From NCBI GenBank assembly GCA_964397255.1, contig CAYNHQ010000003.1:186001-250000 (forward strand): a stretch of DNA of 64,000 nucleotides. Reading direction: 5' to 3'. Every line of letters starts with the position of its first letter. Within the stretch, counting starts at the first letter, position 1. The translations under genes were made by a program, and so were the position numbers. Of this stretch, positions 54,361 through 63,153 are shown piece after piece. The notes under the pieces were generated by a model. It did no database searches. It saw only the letters and a program-made list of their open reading frames with translations, and was not told the origin of the DNA. This stretch comes from CAYNHQ01 sp964397255 (GTDB lineage Bacteria > Bdellovibrionota_G > JALEGL01 > DATDPG01).

Positions 54361-55863
54361 TCAGCGTGGAGCGAGAACGAGTTGTGCGCCGCTTTCGGTG
54401 AGGTGTCTGGCGACGTCCGCGGCGATGCCCTCAAGAACAAGCACGGTCACGTCACATACCGGTGAGCGATTTTCGGCGCATACAAGGGATGCCTTCGCAG
54501 CGATATAATCCACAAAATCGCGACGAACAAATTCTCCATCCGCCGACCAGGCATGCAATTGTGCCGGCACTTCACTGATTTCACCCCCATCATCAAAAAA
54601 TCCTCGGTCAACGACGTACGCCAGGGCAAAGGCCAGCGCAGTCCCGGCCATGGCTCCACCAGCGCCAGAACTTACCGCGCGCTTTGCCCGCCAAACGGTC
54701 GTTTCGGGAACGAACTCATCGTAAATGACATCCGAGAGATGCGGATTTCGACCTTCCAAGAATTCACGCTGAGTCTGCGAAAGAAGTTTTGCATTTTTAA
54801 GATAATCTACAGGGTTATCCCAGATGCGTACGAGGCGGAATGGCTCTTTTCGCGCCAAAACCATGAGATCGCTCTCCAATTGTTTTAGAATCACGTCAAT
54901 AAAGGGCGGCCGGTTTTCCTGAACATCGACTCCCGGACTTCCCCCGGGCAAAAACGAATACACTTCGTTTCTCAAGGCGTTTACATAGTTTCGAAAGACA
55001 GGATCTCTCTGCGCCATGCTCTCCAGCCATTTCGCCAAAGAAGAAGGAGACTTGGAATTACCGAAAAAATTCATGACGAATTCCTCACGCGATCGCCTGA
55101 ACACAATCACCGGATTGACTTGAGGCTCGTCACCAAACTTACATTCTATGAAATCTTGAAGTGAACTAGGCTGGGGAAATGGGAGGGGCACTCCATGCGT
55201 CATGCCCAATAAGTCATAAGGGCTATATAGGAAATGGCCCGGTACGAGATGGGCAATCGACGTCGCTAGCACCTCGAATATGGCCTTTGTCACCATCTCG
55301 TAACTTGTGTTTGACCCGACAATGATCGGCATTAAAGGCAATTTATTTCCCATATTCACCAGGAGCCTTCCATCCTGTTCAACCGTGTTGGAGAGGGTCT
55401 TCGTTCGATCAAAGATGACTTTGTTTAAGATAATCGTGTCGAGTTCGGAACTGGATTCCCCACTGTCAATCTCAGCCTGCAACCCGGACGCGGATCGCAC
55501 ATCCAATCGATCTTTCACATAGCGGTGCACACCTCCGACGGAAGCTCCCGAACCTGCGAGGATCAAAGTTGAATTCCAATGATGTAAGACGCGATGTAAA
55601 ACTCCCGATTCTTTTTCCTTCTCCGCTACCTGAACAATTCTACGATTATGCTCGAGGCTTTTTCGTTCGAATTCGACGCTTTTTGCATCCCCTTCGCGAA
55701 TCATTACGTGGATGACCTGCCCCCTATTTTCACCTCGACCGGACGCTTGAATCGTTTTCTCCGCCAACTTAGCTGTCTGACCTAACACGTCGTTTGCCGT
55801 GAGAGCTAAGCCAAGCGATTGGGTTAAACATAGGACACAAAAAAATGAAAAAATGAATTTCAT
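54361..55863 (-). CDS. Uncharacterised secreted/membrane protein, paralogue of the next gene
   Basis: The protein has 500 residues with a signal peptide (SFFCVLCLTQSLGLALT). A conserved tail region begins with a glycine/alanine-rich hydrophobic helix (SGAGGAMAGTALAFALAYVV, about 403-425). LHAWSADGEF, a Cx7C pair (CAENRSPVC) and VLEGIAADVARHL follow. The same order occurs at the end of the neighbouring 355-residue protein. A second hydrophobic segment lies near residue 100. I do not recognise a family. The middle about 200 residues are unique to this copy. It probably faces the periplasm. Its start is 5 bases from the previous gene's stop. Confidence 0.6.
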   Translation of the reverse strand: MKFIFSFFCVLCLTQSLGLALTANDVLGQTAKLAEKTIQASGRGENRGQVIHVMIREGDAKSVEFERKSLEHNRRIVQVAEKEKESGVLHRVLHHWNSTLILAGSGASVGGVHRYVKDRLDVRSASGLQAEIDSGESSSELDTIILNKVIFDRTKTLSNTVEQDGRLLVNMGNKLPLMPIIVGSNTSYEMVTKAIFEVLATSIAHLVPGHFLYSPYDLLGMTHGVPLPFPQPSSLQDFIECKFGDEPQVNPVIVFRRSREEFVMNFFGNSKSPSSLAKWLESMAQRDPVFRNYVNALRNEVYSFLPGGSPGVDVQENRPPFIDVILKQLESDLMVLARKEPFRLVRIWDNPVDYLKNAKLLSQTQREFLEGRNPHLSDVIYDEFVPETTVWRAKRAVSSGAGGAMAGTALAFALAYVVDRGFFDDGGEISEVPAQLHAWSADGEFVRRDFVDYIAAKASLVCAENRSPVCDVTVLVLEGIAADVARHLTESGAQLVLAPR

Positions 55864-55868
55864 TTGAA

Positions 55869-56936
55869 TTATCTTTCGCCCTGCAGACTTCTCGCATCCG
55901 CCGCAAGTCCTTTAGGGACAAGATAATGCACAATGCATGGGTTGCTTTCTGTTTCTCCACACGTACCGTTCGAATTCCGTTTAACACGTAAAGCTTCTCG
56001 TTTTAGATTTTGGAGAAATTCGATGTTCGGCTGCACGTTTCCATCGTTGTTCCAAGGATGGAGACAAGGAGGGGTGACCGATATCGATGAAGGCCCGTCC
56101 ATAAATTCATTGAACAATATGACTACAACCAGAGCGGCCGCTGCCGCGGCGATCCCCGCCGAACCCGCAGCCACATGGCTGTTCTCTCTCAACCATCGAG
56201 CCCTCAATTCTTCGGGAGTGGTTGAAAAATGGTCCGTAAGACGACTCCTCACCGCCGGATTCAACGGCACCATAGAAGGTGTAGGATGAATGAGTTGAAA
56301 CCCCCACCTGCCGGGAAGAACTCGATCCAGCTTGGCTTCCAATTCGATCACATATACGCGAAATTTCCTCTCGAATATTTTAGGATTGACAACACCACGA
56401 GCAAAATCCTCCAAATAAAGAAGCCCTTCGGGAGTTTCGACAGGATGCCGAGCCAGTGGGGATTCGTAGCTGGGGTCGCTCTTCATCAAATTGATTTCTG
56501 AAGCCACATAATCGTGTACCGTCCGTTCAATAAGCAATCGACGTTTTTGTAAGGCGATCTGAGGTGATTTAAATTTCACATATGAAAAACCTCCCGTCGC
56601 CAGCCCCACAGAAAGTGGCACGTATTTCAGAAGTTGGCGTTTCCCGAGTACAAAATCCACTCTTTCAGCGTTTACACGGTCGCTAATACTAAGTTCTCCC
56701 AATTGTTGGGCCTGCTCGGCTGATTCAAGTTGGGTGACCACGTCTTTCATCTCTCCTTCTTTCAATACAACTTTAGTAGCAAAAGAATCCTCCTCTTCCT
56801 TCAACCATCGATTAAAAAATTGGGTTGTTTTTTGAGATGCTCTCTCCAATTCATTCGATGCTTCATCCGCCACAGCGTGCGTGAACGAAGAAAAATAGAG
56901 AAAGAAAGGAATGAAAAACCACCTGCGCCACATCAT
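55869..56936 (-). CDS. Uncharacterised secreted/membrane protein, paralogue of the 500-residue neighbour
   Basis: The protein has 355 residues with a signal peptide (FIPFFLYFSSFTHAVA). An early helical region is followed by a hydrophobic segment near 105-120 (VPLSVGLATGGFSYV). A late Ala-rich membrane helix (AGSAGIAAAAAALVVVILFN, about 258-278) precedes CLHPWNNDG, a Cx7C pair (CGETESNPC) and LVPKGLAADARSL. These align in order with the tail of the 500-residue neighbour, so the pair probably arose by duplication. The function is unknown. Confidence 0.6.
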   Translation of the reverse strand: MMWRRWFFIPFFLYFSSFTHAVADEASNELERASQKTTQFFNRWLKEEEDSFATKVVLKEGEMKDVVTQLESAEQAQQLGELSISDRVNAERVDFVLGKRQLLKYVPLSVGLATGGFSYVKFKSPQIALQKRRLLIERTVHDYVASEINLMKSDPSYESPLARHPVETPEGLLYLEDFARGVVNPKIFERKFRVYVIELEAKLDRVLPGRWGFQLIHPTPSMVPLNPAVRSRLTDHFSTTPEELRARWLRENSHVAAGSAGIAAAAAALVVVILFNEFMDGPSSISVTPPCLHPWNNDGNVQPNIEFLQNLKREALRVKRNSNGTCGETESNPCIVHYLVPKGLAADARSLQGER

Positions 56937-56981
56937 AATATTGTTGTTAGAGCAGGGTCCTACCCGTCCTAACGCCGAGTG

Positions 56982-57278
56982 TCAATTTCGATGTTTGGTT
57001 TGTTCTTTGCGAACTTCTTTTAGATTTCGATTGAGGAGGGCGAACCAGAGGCTGTTTCCCAGGATCCAAATTCCCGGACCCACCCATGGAATGAGCTCGG
57101 CAAAAGTCGTTCGGTGGCTGCCGGTGAGGAATGATTTTACATTCTCCCATCCGTTTAATGGGGGAAAAAGGCGTCGCAAAACGGGAATCACCATGAAAAG
57201 CACAAAGAGATTGTAGGCAAGAGTACCTAAGAGAAGGGAGAACGATTTCTTCAACCAAATTCGGTATACCCGCTTCAT
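56982..57278 (-). CDS. Small membrane protein
   Basis: The protein has 98 residues from ATG 57278. Two hydrophobic helices (SFSLLLGTLAYNLFVLFMVI and WVGPGIWILGNSLWFALL) flank a loop with WENVKSFLTGSHRTTFAELI. The tail is basic. A longer open frame to 57404 would overlap upp. No ribosome site is obvious, so the start is uncertain. Function unknown. Confidence 0.5.
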   Translation of the reverse strand: MKRVYRIWLKKSFSLLLGTLAYNLFVLFMVIPVLRRLFPPLNGWENVKSFLTGSHRTTFAELIPWVGPGIWILGNSLWFALLNRNLKEVRKEQTKHRN

Positions 57279-57317
57279 TTTTAGAAGCCAATCATAGCCG
57301 AAATTAAAAACCTTAGT

Positions 57318-58145
57318 ATGATGCGCCCGATGGTAGACAGGCAGTATCAGGGGCTCCCTTTCCAGCTCAACGAGCGTCCACATAAGTACGGGCACCAAGT
57401 GCATTTGATATCAGATCCCTTTCTTTTGTCCCGATTGGCTCGACTCTGCAGTCCAAGCTGTGTTCAACCTGAAATTAATCGTCTGGTCGCCGGCATTTAT
57501 ACTTCCTTGGCCCAGCATGTGGCCAATCGCGAGTTGCCTCGCAAGTCGGTCGAAATTCCGACACGAATGTCGACCGAGCACAAAGAAGGTGTCTATGTCG
57601 GCGAAGTTCTGGATCCTGAAACCCCCGTCGTCCTGGTAGATCTTGCCCGAGCGGGCATGCTCCCTGCCATCGCCCTCTTTGAAATGTTTTCTTCCGCTCT
57701 TCAACCCTCATGCGCACGAATTGACCACATTTTCATCAATCGTTCCCTCGATGAAAATAAACAAGTTATTGGAGCGGCCATTCACGGATCAAAAGTGGGG
57801 GGCTCCATCGAAGGAGCCACCGTGATCGTACCCGACCCCATGGGAGCGACCGGTGGATCCATGTCAAACATGATTCAATTTTATCAATCCACGGTAGCCG
57901 GCAAAGCCAGAAAATGGATTTCGCTCAATTTGATCATCACTCCGGAATACATCCGAAAATTGACGAGAGAACACCCCGATCTATTGATCTATGCGCTGCG
58001 CCTCGATCGGGGATTCAGCAGCAAAAGGGCTCTCGATAGCTTGCCAGGGGAATATCCTGATGAGGAGGGGGGGCTGAATGAACATCAATACATTGTTCCG
58101 GGCGGGGGTGGCTTCGGAGAACTTTCGAGTAACGCATTCGTATGA
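57318..58145 (+). CDS. upp: Uracil phosphoribosyltransferase family protein
   Basis: The protein has 275 residues, longer than the usual about 210. The PRPP loop reads VPDPMGATGGSM, and VVLVDLARAGMLPAIAL and GLNEHQYIVPGGGGFGE match UPRTase. Alanine and glycine replace the usual residues at the end (Upp: GLNE..YIVPGLGDAG). An extra N-terminal helical part is present. It makes UMP from uracil and PRPP if canonical. It overlaps hpt as ATGA. Confidence 0.82.
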   Translation: MMRPMVDRQYQGLPFQLNERPHKYGHQVHLISDPFLLSRLARLCSPSCVQPEINRLVAGIYTSLAQHVANRELPRKSVEIPTRMSTEHKEGVYVGEVLDPETPVVLVDLARAGMLPAIALFEMFSSALQPSCARIDHIFINRSLDENKQVIGAAIHGSKVGGSIEGATVIVPDPMGATGGSMSNMIQFYQSTVAGKARKWISLNLIITPEYIRKLTREHPDLLIYALRLDRGFSSKRALDSLPGEYPDEEGGLNEHQYIVPGGGGFGELSSNAFV

Positions 58146-58690
58146 ATTCTCTTCCCCCTTTCATTTCGGAAAAGGATATCACCAAGCGAGTCCGTGAATT
58201 GGGAGAGGCGATTACGAAGGACTTGGGCTCCTCGGTGAGCGAGCAACATCCCCTGGTGTGCGTGGGCATATTGAAAGGTTCCTTTATCTTCTTTGCCGAT
58301 CTCGTCCGCCAGATCCACCTACCGGTCTCGATCGATTTCCTGGGGGCCTCGAGTTACGGTCAGAACACCAATTCCAGCGGAATGGTAAAAATTACGCTGG
58401 ACCTTTCAGCGCCGATTCAGGGCAGACATGTTCTTCTCGTCGAAGATATCATTGATACCGGTCTGACAATGAATTACTTACTCGATACCCTTCGGCTCCG
58501 CCAACCCGCTTCGTTGCGCCTTTGTTCGCTCTTATTGAAGCCTTCTCAATTGAAGAAAAATGTGTCCATCGACTATCTTGGATTTACGGCCGACAACCGA
58601 TTTATTGTAGGGTACGGACTCGACGCCGGAGATCGATACCGAAATCTTCCCCATCTGTGTTTGCTTCCAGAGAATAAGGAGACGTCATGA
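58142..58690 (+). CDS. hpt: Hypoxanthine phosphoribosyltransferase
   Basis: The protein has 182 residues. The PRPP-binding motif is VLLVEDIIDTGLTMNYL, with an early KGSFIF and a late DYLGFTADNRFIVGYGLDAG. It converts hypoxanthine or guanine to nucleotides. It overlaps both upp and ridA by 4 bases, so all are translated together. Confidence 0.95.
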   Translation: MNSLPPFISEKDITKRVRELGEAITKDLGSSVSEQHPLVCVGILKGSFIFFADLVRQIHLPVSIDFLGASSYGQNTNSSGMVKITLDLSAPIQGRHVLLVEDIIDTGLTMNYLLDTLRLRQPASLRLCSLLLKPSQLKKNVSIDYLGFTADNRFIVGYGLDAGDRYRNLPHLCLLPENKETS

Positions 58691-59070
58691 TGAATAAAAG
58701 AGTTCAAACTAACCAAGCCCCCGCCGCTATCGGCCCCTATTCGCAGGGCATGATTTCAGGAGAATTTGTTTTTACCGCCGGACAAATTCCCCTCCATCCG
58801 ACTACCGGAGAAATGGTGACCGGCGATATGAAGGCGCAAACGAAACAAGTGTTTGAAAATCTAAAAGCAGTGCTGCGCGAAGCTGGAACCGATTTTTCAA
58901 ATGCGGTGAAGACCACCGTCTACTTAACGACGATGGACGATTTTCCCGCCCTAAATGAAATCTACGGCGAATATCTCGGTGAAACCAAGCCGGCACGCTC
59001 CACCGTGGCAGTGGCCGCACTTCCCAAGGGCGCAAGAGTCGAGGTGGAAGTGATCGCCAGGATTCCGTGA
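58687..59070 (+). CDS. ridA: RidA family enamine/imine deaminase
   Basis: The protein has 127 residues. QAPAAIGPYSQGM, FTAGQIPLHP, VFENLKAVLREAG, TVYLTTMDDF and ARSTVAVAALPKGARVEVE (with the carboxylate-binding Arg) are typical RidA. It hydrolyses reactive 2-aminoacrylate. It overlaps its neighbours by 4 bases on each side. Confidence 0.95.
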   Translation: MMNKRVQTNQAPAAIGPYSQGMISGEFVFTAGQIPLHPTTGEMVTGDMKAQTKQVFENLKAVLREAGTDFSNAVKTTVYLTTMDDFPALNEIYGEYLGETKPARSTVAVAALPKGARVEVEVIARIP

Positions 59071-59462
59071 ACGAATTTCATCGCAAATATCAGGAAATTA
59101 TTCTCCGCGACGTTCGCTCTCCTGACTATCTAAAACAGAAAAAATGGGTGTGGTTTTTGTTCGCGTTTTTTACTTTATTTTTCTCCGTTCTTTTTGTTCT
59201 CTATTTCCTACCCAATCTCGGTACACACATTGGGTTCATCGGCCATATGTACCGTTATTCCCTGACGACAGAAAACGAAACTTTCAAAACGGTTATCTAT
59301 ATGTATCAACATCTACTCCTCTTTTTCGCATTTTGCGCCGTCATTTTGCTCTTTTTGCTCTTTGCGATATTTGCCTATGACATGCAGGCCCGAAATGAGG
59401 TCATTCGCGAACTCCTACGAGCGAAAGATGATGCGGATGCGTCAGAAAAAAAGGGATCTTGA
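59067..59462 (+). CDS. Two-helix membrane protein of unknown function
   Basis: The protein has 131 residues and a GTG start overlapping the ridA stop (GTGA). TM1 is about 29-50 (WFLFAFFTLFFSVLFVLYFL), TM2 about 82-105 (LLLFFAFCAVILLFLLFAIF). A loop of about 30 residues between them carries HIGFIGHMYRYS. The C-terminal tail is charged, probably cytoplasmic. It may be a membrane partner of the operon; no family recognised. Confidence 0.65.
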   Translation: MNEFHRKYQEIILRDVRSPDYLKQKKWVWFLFAFFTLFFSVLFVLYFLPNLGTHIGFIGHMYRYSLTTENETFKTVIYMYQHLLLFFAFCAVILLFLLFAIFAYDMQARNEVIRELLRAKDDADASEKKGS

Positions 59463-59581
59463 CACGGCCGCAGCATAGGGCATGATCGGCCCGAATCGAT
59501 GGGATGGCTCCCGTTGACTTTCCGAGGGAGGAAGTGGGCGGACCATTAACTGGCTGTAATTAAAGGCTTATTGGAGGACAC

Positions 59582-60169
59582 ATGTCAGCTGAACTGAATC
59601 CGCAGGGCGCGCGCGTAATTAAGAAGTACCAAAACCGAAAACTTTACGACACGAAGGACAGTTGTTACGTCACGCTCGACGAAATCGCAAAATTGATCCG
59701 CAAGGGGGAGGATGTGTGCGTGATCGACAATCGAACGAAGGCGGATGTGACTTCTCTCATCCTGACCCAGATCCTGGTGGACCAGGAGAAGAATGCGAAA
59801 TCGATTCTTCCCCTTACGATGTTGCGCGACATTATTCAGCGTGGACATGGTTCGCTCTTCGATTTCATTCAGAGGTATGTCCTTCTCGGAATCGACAGCG
59901 AGCAGGAGAGACGCAACGAGGCGGAACGTTATGTGGATCGCCTCGTCACCCGAGGAGAACTGACCAAAGCGGAGGCGAAAACGCTTCTCAAGGAAGTGCT
60001 CGAATCTCCGACAACCGGACAAACCGAGCTCGACACTTATTTGGGTCAAAAGGTGACGTCAGCCCTTTCCGAAACCAACAAGCTTTCGGAAATCGAACGC
60101 GGTCTGACAGCTCTGACCACGAAGATCGAGTCCCTCGAGCGAAAGCTCGTTGAGACCGAGAATCGCTAA
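59582..60169 (+). CDS. phaR: PhaR-like polyhydroxyalkanoate synthesis regulator
   Basis: The protein has 195 residues. The N-terminal domain (about 13-75) matches PHB/PHA accumulation regulators (IKKYQNRKLYDTKDSCYVTL, VIDNRTKADVTSLILTQIL). The rest is helical and possibly coiled coil (ERYVDRLVTRGELTKAEAKT). A good ribosome site (TTGGAGGACAC) precedes ATG. No PHA synthesis genes are near, so the role could be broader than PHA. Its TAA overlaps the ACG start of the next gene. Confidence 0.85.
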   Translation: MSAELNPQGARVIKKYQNRKLYDTKDSCYVTLDEIAKLIRKGEDVCVIDNRTKADVTSLILTQILVDQEKNAKSILPLTMLRDIIQRGHGSLFDFIQRYVLLGIDSEQERRNEAERYVDRLVTRGELTKAEAKTLLKEVLESPTTGQTELDTYLGQKVTSALSETNKLSEIERGLTALTTKIESLERKLVETENR

Positions 60170-61044
60170 CGCAAGTTCCAATCCATTTTTTTGTTGGTAA
60201 AGGAGGGGTGGGTAAAACCACCCTTTCTATTTCCGCGGCTGCTCACTGGGCGAACTCTGGGAAAAATGTTCTTCTCATCGAAATGGGAGATCGGGGAAGC
60301 ATCGGAAGTTTACTGGACACCTCATCCCTTACGTACGAGCCGCGTGAGTTGGCTCCTCGCCTCTGGGGAATGAAAATCACCGGCCGCGAATCCCTTCGCG
60401 AATACCTGATTTCTCAAATTCGCATTGAAAAAATCTATCGATGGCTCTTTGAAAACCGGCCGGTCCACTATTTTTTTGAAGTGGCTCCGGCTCTTTCGGA
60501 TCTCATGATTCTTGGAAAAATTGTTCACGAACTGGAACGTAAGACTCGGCCTGGGCCGTTTGATCAAATCGTTGTGGACGCTCCCGCCACGGGGCACGCC
60601 CTCTTTTTGTTCGGCGCGCCCAAGGTCGTACGCGATCTCACTCGATTCGGTCCTATTTTTGACCGAGCGGGGAAAATTCTTTCGACTCTCTCTTCCAAGA
60701 AACAAACGGTTTTTCACATCGTATCATTGCCGCGCTCGATCGTTGTCGGCGAAACCGTTGAATTAATTCGTGAGCTCCGTTCTCAGGACGCTACGCTGGG
60801 TCGACTTTTCGTAAACCGCCTTCTTCTTCCAGATCAGGACTCCACTTTTCAGCTCCCCAAGGCGGCGTTGAAGGATCGGGCGCTCTCTCTTCTAACTCAT
60901 CGAGCCCGACAAGAAGATCGCGAGCTCCGAAGGCTCACCAAACTTTCGCCTGTGCCTATCTGCCGTATGCCGGAAATGAACAATCTATCTTTGGAATTTT
61001 TGGCAGATGAATTTGGAAAGCGGTGGGATCATGCCGCAGACTAA
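60169..61044 (+). CDS. ArsA/GET3-like ATPase, apparent ACG start
   Basis: The protein has 291 residues if it begins at ACG 60169, which overlaps the phaR TAA (TAACG). Between the preceding in-frame stop and the P-loop there is no ATG, GTG or TTG. The only in-frame GTG (60208) lies inside the P-loop and would destroy it. From ACG the N-terminus reads [M]QVPIHFFVGKGGVGKTTL, the usual ArsA beginning with signature lysine K11. DQIVVDAPATGHAL is the switch region. It probably pairs with the next ArsA-like protein. Substrate unknown. Confidence 0.85.
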   Translation, partial: TQVPIHFFVGKGGVGKTTLSISAAAHWANSGKNVLLIEMGDRGSIGSLLDTSSLTYEPRELAPRLWGMKITGRESLREYLISQIRIEKIYRWLFENRPVHYFFEVAPALSDLMILGKIVHELERKTRPGPFDQIVVDAPATGHALFLFGAPKVVRDLTRFGPIFDRAGKILSTLSSKKQTVFHIVSLPRSIVVGETVELIRELRSQDATLGRLFVNRLLLPDQDSTFQLPKAALKDRALSLLTHRARQEDRELRRLTKLSPVPICRMPEMNNLSLEFLADEFGKRWDHAAD

Positions 61045-62089
61045 AACAAGGCTGATGGTCCTCGGAGGAACGGGAGGCGTAGGTAAAACGACTCTTTCAG
61101 CGGCGGTCGGCCTTCATTTCGCTCTAGAGGGCCAGCGCGTCGCTCTTTTAACGATTGATCCGGCGCGTCGGCTGGGCGCTACACTTGGATTTCGGAAATG
61201 GGGTAGCGGAGTTCGAAGAATTTCAGATGCAAAGCTCAACTCCCTTCGAAAAAAGCCGGGTGGGTCGCTTTCAGCCGCCATGCTCGACGTGAAAACAACG
61301 TTCGACGATATGGTGGGGCGTTACGCCCCCTCGAAAATGATTCGAGATCAAATTCTAAAGAATCGCTTTTACGGCGAGCTCTCTCACGCGCTTTCCGGAA
61401 CGCACGACTACATGGCCATCGAGAAAATCTATCAAATCGTCGCCACGGGGGAATACGATCTCGTGATTTTGGATACCCCCCCTTCGTCGGCTATGTCCGA
61501 TTTCCTCGATGCTCCAAAGCGCCTTCGATCTTTTCTTGATCGAGAAGTCGTCCGGTGGTTCTTCCCCCGCCAAAATTCAGGCTGGAAAGGCTTGGCTCGA
61601 GCAGCAATGGCGAAGGGAATGGAGCAAACATTCGCGGCGCTCGACAAACTTGCAGGGAGTCACGTCTTCGAGGACATCGCGCAACTCTTGAACGAATTTC
61701 AATCGCTCTTTGACGGCCTCCGAGATCGAACGGCGGAAGTGGAGCGCCTTCTTCACGCGAAAGAGACGACTTTTTTTCTCGTCGTTACGAGCGACCGCGG
61801 AGCAATGGATACATTGGACAAGATGGCCGCTGAACTCAGGAGGCGAAAATTACAGATCGGAGGAATTTTCCTCAACCGCGTTTTGCCTGAATTAACAATT
61901 CCGGCGAAGAAACCAGGAGAGGAAAATCCCCTTCGAAAAGCGGCTGAAACCATGTTGGCTCGTCAGGACGAAGCGAGAAAGAAACTGGACAAAAAATTTA
62001 GCGGCCTTCCGCGCGTTGAAGTCCCACTTCAGGAGTATGACCCTTCCAGCCTTTCCCAACTTGCGGATCTCTTGGCCACTTGGGAATAA
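61031..62089 (+). CDS. ArsA/GET3-like ATPase lacking the signature lysine
   Basis: The protein has 352 residues from ATG 61031, with GGTGGGATC before it; an upstream ATG at 61007 is in frame but less likely. The P-loop is GGTGGVGKTT (12-21), with Thr in place of the signature lysine of ArsA ATPases, as in the partner subunits of actinobacterial ArsA-like pairs. TIDPARRLG and LVILDTPPSSAMSDFLDAP are conserved. It overlaps the previous gene by 14 bases and may form a heterodimer with it. Confidence 0.85.
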   Translation: MPQTKTRLMVLGGTGGVGKTTLSAAVGLHFALEGQRVALLTIDPARRLGATLGFRKWGSGVRRISDAKLNSLRKKPGGSLSAAMLDVKTTFDDMVGRYAPSKMIRDQILKNRFYGELSHALSGTHDYMAIEKIYQIVATGEYDLVILDTPPSSAMSDFLDAPKRLRSFLDREVVRWFFPRQNSGWKGLARAAMAKGMEQTFAALDKLAGSHVFEDIAQLLNEFQSLFDGLRDRTAEVERLLHAKETTFFLVVTSDRGAMDTLDKMAAELRRRKLQIGGIFLNRVLPELTIPAKKPGEENPLRKAAETMLARQDEARKKLDKKFSGLPRVEVPLQEYDPSSLSQLADLLATWE

Positions 62090-63153
62090 TCGGACATACT
62101 TTTTATTCCTTGATTCGTTTTCTTCGATGCATCGCGGTGGGGGCCATTTGTTGCAATTTCTTCGTCTCGGCCTGGGCTCAGGAACCCGTACCCGAAGCCT
62201 CGCTTACACTCCCGAAGACCTCCGGTGGTCTCCGTTTCGGCGTGTCGTATGCCTACAGCACTGATTTTTATGATGGGAACGGAAATCGAAAAGACTCGTC
62301 CGACCCGTCCTTCCCTGACGGATCACCCGAGCATTACCATGATCTTGTCCTCTCTCTTGGATTTGAATATGGACTTTTGGATTCTCTCGGCTTTTGGATC
62401 GACGCACCCCTGGTATACCGAACGGAGACAGCATCACTCAATGCCTCAGACTTCGGTATTGGCGATGTGGGAGTCGGAACCCGTTTTAGATTCTGGCGAA
62501 CAGACAATGAGGCCGCCGAATTTGCCACGGAACTCTCGAGCCGGTTTCCCACGGGAAATACAGATATCGCCTTTAACGATCCCTCCACCGGGCGCTCGGC
62601 ACGCCTGACCACAGGGAGAGGCAGTCGAAACATCGCGCTTTCACTTCTTGCCAAAGAGCATCTTCTCCAACGGCGATTCAGTTTGGAAGAAACATTTGCT
62701 TATCGGTTCCTCTTAAAATCGACCGTTGAGTATTTGCGAACGACAAGCATTCTTCAGACAGCACCTGATGGCTCCATCGTTTCACTCCCTGTGGGCAATC
62801 TCAAAATTGATTGGGGAGATGAAATCACAGCTGGGGGCACGGCTCGATGGCGCTTTTTCGAACACTATGTCATCTCGCTCGGTGGGGAATATTTTTATCG
62901 CTTCAGCACAAACATCGATGCGTTTACGTTTAGTTCGACGGGCAGCACGTTAAAAATTACTCCGGTGACACAAACGGCCAGTTCGGCATACGTCCTCTCC
63001 ATTCTTCCTTCATTTAGTTGGGAACCCGCCGAAGATCTTCGAATTCGGGCGACCGTGTCGATTCCGTTGGCGGGCGCGAGTTATCCCACCCTCCCCTTCG
63101 TCGAGTCCTTGGTTGGGAATCGTTATCAACTGGAGATTCGCTATGCGTTTTAA
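62080..63153 (+). CDS. Outer-membrane beta-barrel protein
   Basis: The protein has 357 residues; TTG is used as the start (overlapping the previous stop), though later TTG/GTG codons are possible. A signal peptide ends near SAWAQ. The rest alternates amphipathic strands (GLRFGVSYAYSTDFYDG, GFWIDAPLVYRTETAS, IGDVGVGTRFRFW) and ends in YQLEIRYAF, whose C-terminal Phe is the usual barrel-assembly signal. It resembles transporter/porin-like outer-membrane proteins. It overlaps the next gene by 11 bases. Confidence 0.82.
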   Translation: MGIIGHTFYSLIRFLRCIAVGAICCNFFVSAWAQEPVPEASLTLPKTSGGLRFGVSYAYSTDFYDGNGNRKDSSDPSFPDGSPEHYHDLVLSLGFEYGLLDSLGFWIDAPLVYRTETASLNASDFGIGDVGVGTRFRFWRTDNEAAEFATELSSRFPTGNTDIAFNDPSTGRSARLTTGRGSRNIALSLLAKEHLLQRRFSLEETFAYRFLLKSTVEYLRTTSILQTAPDGSIVSLPVGNLKIDWGDEITAGGTARWRFFEHYVISLGGEYFYRFSTNIDAFTFSSTGSTLKITPVTQTASSAYVLSILPSFSWEPAEDLRIRATVSIPLAGASYPTLPFVESLVGNRYQLEIRYAF

